This document shows, one piece after another, positions 7,509 to 13,754 of a DNA stretch of 20,558 nucleotides; within the stretch, counting starts at the first letter, position 1, and each line of letters starts with the position of its first letter. The stretch lies in NCBI GenBank assembly GCA_964471665.1, contig CAYYHG010000040.1, positions 1 through 20,558 on the forward strand, read 5' to 3'. The notes beneath the pieces are model-generated. The model was not told the origin of the DNA and ran no database searches. It saw only the letters and a list, made by a program, of their open reading frames with translations. A program made the position numbers and the translations under genes. This stretch comes from SW-9-67-25 sp964471665 (GTDB lineage: Archaea > Halobacteriota > Halobacteria > Halobacteriales > Haloarculaceae).

Positions 7509-7834
7509 ACGTCCCGCAGGACCTCGATGTCGACCTCTCCGGCGTCGACGCCGACCCGGGCAAACTGCGTGCGGACGTGTTCTTTCGCCGCCTCGATGGC
7601 CCGCTCGCGGGTCTCGAAACCGCGTGGCAGTGGCTCCTCGAACGCGATGTGGAGTTCGCGGTCGCCGACCTGCTGGACCTGCCCGCCGCTCTCGACCTCG
7701 TAGAACCCGTCACAGACCCACGTGTAGGGTGCGGACTCGTCGGGCGCCCCCTCGAAGGTCGGCGCGCGCTCGCCGGGTTCGTACAGCGTCCCGGTCAGGG
7801 CTGTCCCCCCTGCCCGACCGCGGATGAGCAACAT
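7505..7834 (-). CDS. Conserved haloarchaeal protein of unknown function (possibly DUF7113)
   Basis: A 109-residue acidic soluble protein with no transmembrane segment or Cys cluster. It opens MLLIRGRAGGTALTGTLY, then has a Gly/Pro-rich stretch and YTWVCDGFYEVESGG. It ends with a helix (ETRERAIEAAKEHVRTQFARV at most) and a beta strand. The pattern is of the kind conserved across haloarchaea, and I tentatively recall it as DUF7113; no function can be given. ATG 7834 is preferred over an upstream in-frame ATG at 7912 because it lies about 26 bases from a TATA box. Its stop shares CTAG with the convergent mobB-moaE stop. Confidence 0.75.
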   Translation of the reverse strand: MLLIRGRAGGTALTGTLYEPGERAPTFEGAPDESAPYTWVCDGFYEVESGGQVQQVGDRELHIAFEEPLPRGFETRERAIEAAKEHVRTQFARVGVDAGEVDIEVLRDV

Positions 7835-7856
7835 GGTCGACGCTACGTTCGGCGTG

Positions 7857-7863
7857 AATAAAA
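7857..7863 (-). promoter_or_regulatory. TATA box of the 7505-7834 gene
   Basis: TTTTATT on the minus strand, centred about 26 bases from the ATG at 7834. The spacing fits a leaderless transcript and supports that start codon. Confidence 0.5.
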
Positions 7864-7882
7864 GACCGCTGGAACCGCCGGG

Positions 7883-7893
7883 AATATATAAAT
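7883..7893 (+). promoter_or_regulatory. TATA box upstream of the small membrane protein gene
   Basis: AATATATAAAT is the strongest AT box before the gene starting at 7968. Initiation near 7914 would give a leader of about 55 bases. A second candidate, CTACTATAC near 7935-7942, is spaced for a leaderless start at 7968, so two promoters are possible. Confidence 0.4.
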
Positions 7894-7967
7894 GGAGTGG
7901 TGGGTGGGACACAACTTCACAAATCCGGGATAGCTACTATACGCAACCGACCGTCTGTGTAACTGGA

Positions 7968-8381
7968 ATGGCAACGGACTCAATTTCACTGGAACGGGAA
8001 TCGCCGGACCACATCCAATCGACAGTCAGTTCGATCAAGACGATGCTGAAAGTCGGCGCCGTCTTCGCGGTCGTCGGCTACCTGCTGATCGGGATGGCGC
8101 TCGTACTCGAGTTGACGCAGTTCCACCCGCTGATCGAGAGCTTCTTCAGCACCCATACGAGCGTTAGCTTCGCCGGCGGCGGTGCCGAACTCCCGCGCAG
8201 CGCGGCCGCGAACGCACAGCTGGCCCAGATCCACAAGTTCCCCTCGATGCTGCTGTGGCTGAAACTCGGCGGTATCGGCCACATCCTGCTGGGCATCTTC
8301 GTCGCCCTGGCCGCCATCATCCGCGCGCTGGCGCTGATGCCCCACCGCCTCAGCTACGAGATGGAACGCACCCAGGGCTAG
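7968..8381 (+). CDS. Small two-helix membrane protein of unknown function
   Basis: A 137-residue protein not recognised as a named family. Residues 1-26 are polar and acidic. Residues 27-49 form a clear transmembrane helix. Residues 50-94 form a loop with a Gly-rich patch (FAGGGAE) and two His. Residues 95-122 form a second long hydrophobic segment, followed by a charged tail. Both ends are probably on the same side of the membrane. ATG 7968 is chosen because the upstream part of the frame crosses the promoter region and lacks coding character. A MITE-like element begins 21 bases after the stop, and the HerA-like gene follows on the same strand. Confidence 0.75.
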   Translation: MATDSISLERESPDHIQSTVSSIKTMLKVGAVFAVVGYLLIGMALVLELTQFHPLIESFFSTHTSVSFAGGGAELPRSAAANAQLAQIHKFPSMLLWLKLGGIGHILLGIFVALAAIIRALALMPHRLSYEMERTQG

Positions 8382-8402
8382 ACGCCGGATCGGTCGGACT
8401 GA

Positions 8403-8482
8403 TAGTGATTGCTGTAACGAATTACCGTTTCGACTGCGTCGCGTCCTGCGGTCGATCCGGGAATGGCTTACAGCAATCACTA
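8403..8482. mobile_element. MITE-like palindromic element copy B (80 bp, TGA duplication)
   Basis: Perfect 15-bp inverted ends: TAGTGATTGCTGTAA at 8403-8417 and its complement at 8468-8482. Inner stems include ACCG with CGG(G)-side pairing and CGACTGC (8431-8437) with GCGGTCG (8448-8454), around a loop of about ten bases. It is flanked by TGA at 8400-8402 and 8483-8485. It differs from copy C at 6 of 80 positions. It sits between the small membrane protein gene and the HerA-like gene, 52 bases before the latter's ATG, where it could affect that gene's promoter or leader. Confidence 0.85.
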
Positions 8483-8537
8483 TGACAGGAGACGGCCCGG
8501 GGAAACGCGTTTGTCGCCCGGGGTCGTTGTGTCCCCA

Positions 8538-10352
8538 ATGTCCGACCTGGAGGATTTCACCGAGTACGGCGGCGACGAAACCGACGACGGTGACCCGGGC
8601 GGTGACGGCGAGGGCGACGACGACTTCGCGGAGTTCGAGGCGACGCCCGCCGGCCGCGACCGCGGGATCGGCGTGCTCTCGGCCTCGGAGGGGTTACGCA
8701 TCGACGAGGATCCCGAGGACACCCGACTGCGGGCGTACGTGACCGTCGGCAACCGGGAGGACGTCCGGATCGGCACGTACCTGCTGGCGCCGTACCCGCA
8801 GGGTGCCGGGGGGCGTGCGCGTGCCGAGCGCCTGTTCTGTCGGATCACCGGTCTCGAGTACGCACAGGAGTACCGCGCCGACGACGCCACCGAGATACAC
8901 GCCCGCCGCGCGATGCGCTCGCAGGACATCGACGAACAGGATTTCAAGCTGATGGCGGCGCTCGAACCGGTCGCCATTCTGTACAGAGACGGGAGTGATC
9001 TCAGGCGGCGGATGACCGACCGCGTGCCCAAACCGGAGACGGTCGTGGGCCGCGCCGAGGACAAGGCCGAGATCAAGACCGGCCTGAAGATCCCCGGAGA
9101 GGGCGTGTTCCTCGGACACCTCGCGGTCGGCGGCGAGAAGATCAGGACGGCCGCCGAACCCCCGACGATCGACTACCGTCTGAACGACGACTACACCGAC
9201 GGCGACCCGCTCGTGTTCCGGCACACGCTCGTCGCCGGCGGGACGGGGTCGGGAAAGACCCACGCCGCAAAGAACGTTCTCCGGCAGTATCTCGCAGGTG
9301 ACCGCGCCTATCCGGTCGAAACGGGCAGCGACAGGACCGTCAGCCCCGCAGTGGTCGTCTTCGATCCCCAGGACGAGTACGCACAGATGCACGACGACGG
9401 CGACGTCGACGAGGAGACCGCGCGCCGACTCGACCGCGAGGGCGTCGTCCACGGCGGTCACGACGACACCATCGCCCTGATCCCCCAGGTCGGCAACGCT
9501 ACCTACGCCGCCAGCCACCACCGCGCCGAACAGGTGCCCTTCTCGGTGCCCTTCGAGATGGTCTACGACAACCCGTGGCTCATCGCGGGCAGCGCCCTCA
9601 ACGACAACCAGTACACTGCGTTGCGGAACGTCCTCCTCGGGCGGTTCCGACGCCAGTACGGCCGCGAGGGAACCTACGAACAGTTCCTCTCTTTCCTGGA
9701 CGACCCAACACTCAAGGAGGAACTCGACGAGACGGGCCGGGTCCACGAGGCCACCTTCGACGCCGTCCGGCGGCGCGCCCGCGGGTTCGGCCCGGTCTTC
9801 GACGGCGACGCCAGACCGATCACCGAGCGCGTCCACGAGTTCGTTCGCCCCGGCGGACTCACGGTCGTGCCCACGTACCACATCACGGAGAGTCGCAACG
9901 CCGAGACGGTCGTGCTGGCTCTGGCCTCCCTGCTGGTCGACCAGAAGCTCTCGAACGACCCCCGCCACGAGCGCATCGAGGAGACGCCACTCGTACTGGG
10001 AATGGACGAGGCACACAACTTCCTGACCGACGCCGACAGCGTCCAGGCCCGGAAGGTCATCGGGAAGTTCACCGAGGCGGCAAAGCAGGGCCGCAAGGAA
10101 CGCCTCGGCCTCTTTCTCATCACCCAGGACCCACAGGACATCGCCGATCCCGTGTTCAAGCAGGTCAACACGACCGTCGTCCTCAACCTGGGCGACGAGG
10201 ACGCCATCTCTGCGGTCAACATTCCCGCCAGTCTGGAGTCGAAGGTGCCCTACATGGAGAAAGGACAGATGGTCGTCTACTCGCCGGACAACTCCGAACC
10301 GGTCGAGTTGATCGGCCTCTCGACGTGTGTCACCGAACACGGCCGGGACTGA
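8538..10352 (+). CDS. HerA-like ATPase / ATP-binding protein (DUF87 type)
   Basis: A 604-residue FtsK/HerA-superfamily ATPase. Residues 1-40 are strongly acidic. A HerA-type beta-rich N-terminal region follows. The ATPase core has Walker A GGTGSGKT (234-241), Walker B LVLGMDEAH (485-493) and a sensor-like LFLITQDP after a basic GRKERLG stretch. HerA proteins form hexameric rings that translocate DNA and usually work with the nuclease NurA in end resection; no nurA-like gene is adjacent, so its role is open. ATG 8538 is chosen because an earlier in-frame ATG (8463) lies inside repeat element B. The gene is bracketed by elements B and C, and its TGA stop is the left target duplication of C. Confidence 0.88.
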   Translation: MSDLEDFTEYGGDETDDGDPGGDGEGDDDFAEFEATPAGRDRGIGVLSASEGLRIDEDPEDTRLRAYVTVGNREDVRIGTYLLAPYPQGAGGRARAERLFCRITGLEYAQEYRADDATEIHARRAMRSQDIDEQDFKLMAALEPVAILYRDGSDLRRRMTDRVPKPETVVGRAEDKAEIKTGLKIPGEGVFLGHLAVGGEKIRTAAEPPTIDYRLNDDYTDGDPLVFRHTLVAGGTGSGKTHAAKNVLRQYLAGDRAYPVETGSDRTVSPAVVVFDPQDEYAQMHDDGDVDEETARRLDREGVVHGGHDDTIALIPQVGNATYAASHHRAEQVPFSVPFEMVYDNPWLIAGSALNDNQYTALRNVLLGRFRRQYGREGTYEQFLSFLDDPTLKEELDETGRVHEATFDAVRRRARGFGPVFDGDARPITERVHEFVRPGGLTVVPTYHITESRNAETVVLALASLLVDQKLSNDPRHERIEETPLVLGMDEAHNFLTDADSVQARKVIGKFTEAAKQGRKERLGLFLITQDPQDIADPVFKQVNTTVVLNLGDEDAISAVNIPASLESKVPYMEKGQMVVYSPDNSEPVELIGLSTCVTEHGRD

Positions 10353-10432
10353 TAGTGATTGCTGTAACGATTTACCGTTTTGACCGCGTCACGTCCTGCG
10401 GTCAATCCGGTAATGGCTTACAGCAATCACTA
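10353..10432. mobile_element. MITE-like palindromic element copy C (80 bp, TGA duplication on the herA stop)
   Basis: The same 15-bp inverted ends as copy B, at 10353-10367 and 10418-10432. The inner stem TGACCGC (10381-10387) with GCGGTCA (10398-10404) is perfect here, whereas copy B has one mismatch. The flanking TGA repeats are at 10350-10352 and 10433-10435; the left one is the stop codon of the HerA-like gene. It lies between that gene and uspA, 51 bases before the uspA start. Copies B and C are in the same orientation and bracket a complete gene. Confidence 0.85.
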
Positions 10433-10485
10433 TGATAGCTGACGACGAGGCGAACTTTCAAACACCGTCGACAGTAACGCATGGT

Positions 10486-10914
10486 ATGGCAGACCGCGTC
10501 CTCGTCCCCGTCGACGGCTCCGAACCGTCCGAACGAGCCTGCGAGTTCGTCTTCGAGGAGTTCCCCGAGGTCACCATGGTCCTGTTGCACGTCGTCGACC
10601 CCGCCGAGGCCGGCTACAGCGCACAGACTGCAATCCCGTCGGCCTCCGAGAAGTGGTACGACCGACAAAAGGAGTTGGCCAACGACCACCTCGACAGGAT
10701 CGAGGACGTCGCCGAGGCCCACAGCGTCGCCACCGAGCGCGCCATCGAGGTCGGAAAACCAACGCGGGTCATCGTCGAGTTCGCCGAGAAAAACGACGTC
10801 GACCACATCGTGATGGGCAGCCACGGCCGCGAAGGTGTCTCGCGAATCCTGCTGGGAAGCGTCGCCGAAACGATCGTCCGTCGCTCGCCCGTGCCGGTGA
10901 CCGTCGTGCGGTAA
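10486..10914 (+). CDS. Universal stress protein, UspA family
   Basis: A 142-residue single-domain Usp protein of normal length. It starts RVLVPVDGSEPSERA, the classic first strand and loop. The ATP-binding motif G-x2-G-x9-G-S is complete (Gly111, Gly114, Gly124, Ser125 within MGSHGREGVSRILLGS), so it probably binds ATP. It ends PVPVTVVR, the usual last strand. Such proteins are soluble and respond to stress; the specific role is unknown, and haloarchaea carry many paralogs. ATG 10486 is chosen because the first beta strand follows at once; another ATG at 10481 is in a different frame and an in-frame upstream ATG (10432) is inside element C. It converges tightly with the KaiC-like gene, with 7 bases between the stops. 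Confidence 0.92.
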   Translation: MADRVLVPVDGSEPSERACEFVFEEFPEVTMVLLHVVDPAEAGYSAQTAIPSASEKWYDRQKELANDHLDRIEDVAEAHSVATERAIEVGKPTRVIVEFAEKNDVDHIVMGSHGREGVSRILLGSVAETIVRRSPVPVTVVR

Positions 10915-10921
10915 CGACCGG

Positions 10922-11962
10922 TCAAAAGATATTGGCCTGTTGATAGACGGAGATGCCGTCCATCGTGATCTCGTACGGTTTCTTCTCGCGGGAGTGGTTG
11001 GCGTTGCGGATCTTCTGGATCTCGACGGCCAGTCGGGTTTCACCGCCGTCCGAACGGACGTACTGGAGGATGAAGACGGCGTCCGTGAGATACTCGATGA
11101 TGCCGTGCCGGGAGGCGTAGGGATTGGAGTCGCTGGCCTCGCTGGTGAGGAAGGTGGTGACGCCGGAGTCTTTCAGCGAACGCGTGAAATCGAACACCTC
11201 GGTCCGGCGCCTGGCCTGGTCGTCGTACATCATCTCCAGCAGCGACACGGAGTCGAGTACGAGCCGGTCTGCGTCGAAGTCCCCGATGAGCTGGGGTAGT
11301 TCACCGCGGATGTTGTCGAGGCTGTTGGCCATCTCGACGGGATCGAGGTCGACGACTGCGAGTTTGTCCTCGTCCTCGTAGCGGTCGAACTCCCAGCCAC
11401 GCTGGTTGGCGGTGTCGATGATGGTCTCGCGGCTCTGTTCGAGCGTGATGAACACGCCGTGTTCCTCCCGCTGGAGGCCGTGGTAGAGAAACTGGAGTCC
11501 GAAGGTCGTCTTCCCGGCTCCCGGAGCGCCGATTGCGGTGATGAGGTGACGCTCCGGAACCCCGCCCTGTATCATGTCGTCCAGTCCCTGGATGCCCAGA
11601 CGGATCCGTGGGATGTCGGTATCCGGACCGTCCTGGTCGAACTCGCCGTCCCCTGCCGCCTCGAAGGCGGATCCGAAGTCGTCCTCGAAAAGGTTGCCGG
11701 CACTGTCGCCCCCGCCGAACGGATCGGCGCCTGACTCACCGAGGGGATCCTCGTCGTCCGTGTCGCCGAAAGGATCGCTCTCCCCCGTGTCGAACTCGGT
11801 GCCGTCATCGAACTCCTCGAAGGAGTCGGAGTCGACGCCCTGCTCGGCGTCGGTACTGCCATCTTCTCCGACAGCGTCGGTCCCGTCTTCCTCCTCGTCC
11901 TCGTCGTCTCTCAGAGCCTTCTCGAACCAGTCGTCGACCCCGGAGGCGTCGTCTTCACTCAC
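10922..11962 (-). CDS. KaiC-like RecA-superfamily ATPase with acidic N-terminal extension
   Basis: A 346-residue protein with one KaiC-type ATPase domain. Residues 1-115 are a low-complexity Asp/Glu-rich region with repeated DPFG or DPLG motifs, probably disordered. The domain from about 118 has Walker A GAPGAGKTT (145-153), the loop FITLEQS with Glu175 where KaiC carries its catalytic glutamate, and Walker B LVLDS (Asp237). It resembles the archaeal single-domain KaiC family implicated in signalling, including relatives of the archaellum protein ArlH; no archaellum genes are nearby. The start is GTG at 11962, supported by GGAGG eight bases upstream. It is the last gene of a minus-strand run and converges with uspA. 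Confidence 0.88.
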   Translation of the reverse strand: MSEDDASGVDDWFEKALRDDEDEEEDGTDAVGEDGSTDAEQGVDSDSFEEFDDGTEFDTGESDPFGDTDDEDPLGESGADPFGGGDSAGNLFEDDFGSAFEAAGDGEFDQDGPDTDIPRIRLGIQGLDDMIQGGVPERHLITAIGAPGAGKTTFGLQFLYHGLQREEHGVFITLEQSRETIIDTANQRGWEFDRYEDEDKLAVVDLDPVEMANSLDNIRGELPQLIGDFDADRLVLDSVSLLEMMYDDQARRRTEVFDFTRSLKDSGVTTFLTSEASDSNPYASRHGIIEYLTDAVFILQYVRSDGGETRLAVEIQKIRNANHSREKKPYEITMDGISVYQQANIF

Positions 11963-11970
11963 GTCCCGTC

Positions 11971-11975
11971 CCTCC
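11971..11975 (-). promoter_or_regulatory. Shine-Dalgarno site deciding the GTG start of the KaiC-like gene
   Basis: GGAGG on the minus strand with an 8-base gap to the GTG at 11962. A TATA-like GATAATTC lies near 11997-12004, so this transcript would have a short leader, unlike the mostly leaderless genes around it. Confidence 0.55.
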
Positions 11976-12073
11976 AGTCGTCACTGGCCATACACGGGAA
12001 TTATCCCGAGTACAGATTATACTGTCGCCTGTGTGGGATATCGACCGCTCGTGCTCTCCACTCCAGTACCGAC

Positions 12074-12475
12074 CTACTCGAGCACGACCCGGTCGGTGAG
12101 CCAGCAGCCACTCAGTGTCCCGTTTCGCTGGTTCGAGAGTCCGAAGACGTACGTCTCGGTCCGCCCGTCGGGACCGGTGAGCGTAACGCGCTGTTCGGCA
12201 CTACTCCCGGTTTGCTCCATCGGCCCGGTCGTTGCCTCGACGTGGTCGACCATCGGGGCATACTGCGGTCCTTTGACCATCCGCACGAACCGGTCGAACG
12301 GTCCCGTCGACTGGCGGTTCGCTGGTGACGCGAAGTTGTACGCGACGCCGATACCTGCGTTCTCGAACGGGTCGTCGTTCGCGGCCAGTCCTTCGAGCTG
12401 GACATCGACGACCTCCTCGGGGTCGTACGACTGATCCGGCGTTGGCAGATTCGCGATGGGATACGTCTCAGACAT
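12074..12475 (-). CDS. DUF4864-like protein of unknown function
   Basis: A 133-residue soluble acidic protein. Its layout matches what I know of DUF4864: an opening helix (VVDVQLEGLAANDDPFENAG), then YNFASPANR, PFDRFVRMVKGPQYAPM, a strand with AEQRVTLTGPDG, and a terminal strand around GCWLTDRVVLE. The fold is probably NTF2-like; no enzymatic residues are evident. There is no signal peptide or membrane segment. The ATG at 12475 has a TATA-like box (12503-12510) about 30 bases upstream, so it is likely transcribed on its own, separate from the PadR pair upstream on the same strand. Confidence 0.78.
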   Translation of the reverse strand: MSETYPIANLPTPDQSYDPEEVVDVQLEGLAANDDPFENAGIGVAYNFASPANRQSTGPFDRFVRMVKGPQYAPMVDHVEATTGPMEQTGSSAEQRVTLTGPDGRTETYVFGLSNQRNGTLSGCWLTDRVVLE

Positions 12476-12502
12476 GCCAGTAGTACACGTACGTTCTGTG
12501 GA

Positions 12503-12510
12503 GGTATAAG
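12503..12510 (-). promoter_or_regulatory. TATA-like box of the DUF4864-like gene
   Basis: CTTATACC on the minus strand, centred about 31 bases before the ATG at 12475, giving a leader of only a few bases. Confidence 0.45.
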
Positions 12511-12547
12511 AACGCAGGGAGAAAGTCTCTGCCGGGGCCGAGTGAGC

Positions 12548-12796
12548 CTACGACTGTCTCGGCTCTTCCAGCTGGTGTCCGTCTCGCGGGCAGTACTCGA
12601 ACTCCGGGTCGCGCGTCCGGAAGCCACAGACCGGACACTCCTGGGCCGGTAGACGTTTCTCGCGCCGGAACAGGAAGGGAACGAACGGGATCACGACCAG
12701 GAAAGCCGGCACCCCGAATCCGATCCAGAGGAGAACACTCACGGCGAGGCTGGCCAGAAACCCGAGGAGAGCAGTCCGCGACCGCGCGGAGACCAT
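12548..12796 (-). CDS. Small membrane protein with C-terminal zinc ribbon
   Basis: An 82-residue protein with two adjoining hydrophobic segments (about 10-28 and 29-43) forming a hairpin in the membrane, a basic RREKR stop-transfer patch, then a cytoplasmic zinc-binding tail. That tail has CPVC at 54-57 and C69-P-R-D72, with Asp72 or His74 as the likely fourth ligand. The function is unknown. The ATG at 12796 overlaps the PadR stop as TGATG, so the two are translationally coupled and the protein is probably the partner or target of that regulator. An in-frame ATG at 12823 lies inside padR and would add a basic nine-residue extension, so it is less likely. Confidence 0.75.
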   Translation of the reverse strand: MVSARSRTALLGFLASLAVSVLLWIGFGVPAFLVVIPFVPFLFRREKRLPAQECPVCGFRTRDPEFEYCPRDGHQLEEPRQS

Positions 12797-13071
12797 CAGA
12801 CGTCGACGTAGCCGTCCTCCCACTCGCGGCGGGCCTCGATCTCGCGACTCCCGCGTCGCGTCAGGCTGTAGAAGTTCGTCCGGCGGTCGCGCTGTCCCTT
12901 CTCGACGAGCCCCTTGTCGACGAGCGTATCCAGGTTCGGATACAGCCGGCCGTGGTGGATCTCCTTCTCGTAGTACTCTTCCAGTTCCTCCTTGATCGCG
13001 AGCCCGTGGGGTTCGTCTTTGCCCGCGATGACGTATAACAAGTCACGCTGGAATCCTGTCAGGTCGTACAT
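12796..13071 (-). CDS. PadR-family winged-helix transcriptional regulator
   Basis: A 91-residue DNA-binding protein. The order is typical of a compact PadR: TGFQRDLLYVIAGKDEPHG (helix 1), KEELEEYYEKEIHHGRLYPN with the characteristic GRLYP recognition region, LDTLVDKGLVEKGQ, then the wing NFYSLTRRG. It lacks the long C-terminal dimerisation helix of larger PadR proteins. It is the first gene of a two-gene unit, followed with TGATG overlap by a membrane zinc-ribbon protein. An AT-rich promoter with a partly dyad CGAA...TTCG sequence lies just upstream, a plausible self-regulation site. The inducing signal is unknown. Confidence 0.9.
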   Translation of the reverse strand: MYDLTGFQRDLLYVIAGKDEPHGLAIKEELEEYYEKEIHHGRLYPNLDTLVDKGLVEKGQRDRRTNFYSLTRRGSREIEARREWEDGYVDV

Positions 13072-13101
13072 CGGTAAGGTCTACCCCCGAATTATTGTTC
13101 G

Positions 13102-13119
13102 AATTTATTAAATATTTCG
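13102..13119 (-). promoter_or_regulatory. AT-rich promoter of padR with possible operator
   Basis: On the minus strand AAATATTTAATAAATTC contains a TATA box (TTTAATAAA) about 37 bases before the padR ATG, giving a leader of about 10 bases. The box lies inside an imperfect dyad whose ends read CGAA and TTCG. PadR-type repressors commonly bind their own promoter, so this is a candidate operator. The symmetry is incomplete. Confidence 0.45.
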
Positions 13120-13543
13120 TCCCATATACGTACACACCGCACACGTGCGTCCGACCCTCCCGGTCGAGCGGTGTACAGACAGGCACCTGCCGGGCCTACG
13201 AACCCACAGCACTGCACTCCGGACGACAGAGCGGACAGCGAACTCCTTCCCTGTATCGCTCTGAAATCCGGTGTGTGTCATCCCACGTAGCAATCAACAG
13301 TCCGATAGATACACGATTTTTCTGTTTCGAATAGATAACAACAGTGTAAAATGCCGATTTCTCATCAGTATATCTAGCAGTCCGAGGTGGGTTCGTCATC
13401 GCCCGTCGCCCCGACGCGTGTCCGAAACAGTCACGCGCACGGAAACAGAGAACCGCCTCGAGGTGTGCCTGTATTTCTGGCCGCGATACACGACTGTCGT
13501 GGGTCACGACGCCTGGAAGCGCAGAAACGGAAAGGAAAGCGAA

Positions 13544-13623
13544 TCGCGCGGGAAAATCCGCGCGAACGCTTGCCGCCCTGAATTGGTCCCCGCTGACGCT
13601 TCGGCCCTCCAAGCGAAGCGTCA
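13544..13623. ncRNA. Paired strong hairpins, possible structured RNA
   Basis: The first hairpin has an 8-bp stem TCGCGCGG (13544-13551) with CCGCGCGA (13558-13565) around the loop GAAAAT. The second has a 10-bp stem TGACGCTTCG (13594-13603) with CGAAGCGTCA (13614-13623) around a 10-base loop. A TATA-like TTAAGTA on the minus strand near 13643-13649 would start a minus transcript close to 13619, at the edge of the second hairpin. The strand is undecided and I recognise no known RNA family; SRP RNA and RNase P RNA landmarks were not seen. Confidence 0.25.
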
Positions 13624-13723
13624 CATGAGACAACTGCGGGAAGATACTTAACACTAACGACTATTCCTTTCATTCAAATTAACCACCGCTGTCCGGGCAT
13701 TAGCTCCACGCACGACACCCTTC

Positions 13724-13734
13724 TTTTATTATAA
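13724..13734 (+). promoter_or_regulatory. TATA box of the zinc-ribbon gene at 13755
   Basis: TTTTATTATAA, centred 26 bases before the ATG at 13755. Spacing and composition fit a leaderless haloarchaeal promoter. Confidence 0.6.
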
Positions 13735-13754
13735 GTTGGCGCCTACAAACAGGC

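Larger units (their letters stand above)
13072..13754. other. Long intergenic region with hairpins, no confident gene
   Basis: A 683-base stretch. Next to padR it holds the padR promoter. Its middle (13300-13380) is AT-rich, with a TATA-like AGTATATCTA at 13367-13376. From 13480 to 13625 there are three strong hairpins: CACGAC with GTCGTG, TCGCGCGG with CCGCGCGA, and TGACGCTTCG with CGAAGCGTCA. A GTG-started frame of 77 residues (13418-13651, plus) overlaps them but shows weak coding character. Longer frames on both strands are basic and not haloarchaea-like. The region may encode a structured RNA or be a remnant. Confidence 0.5.

Noticed and set aside
12029..12073. ATACTGTCGCCTGTGT resembles one arm of the palindromic elements (12 of 16 bases match copy E2)
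   Set aside because: No matching right arm or TNA repeat about 80 bases away. It could be a relic but is not supportable as a copy.
13418..13651. GTG-started 77-residue plus-strand frame
   Set aside because: Coding character is weak, it has no recognised motif, and strong hairpins run through it. It is kept only as an alternative to a structured RNA.
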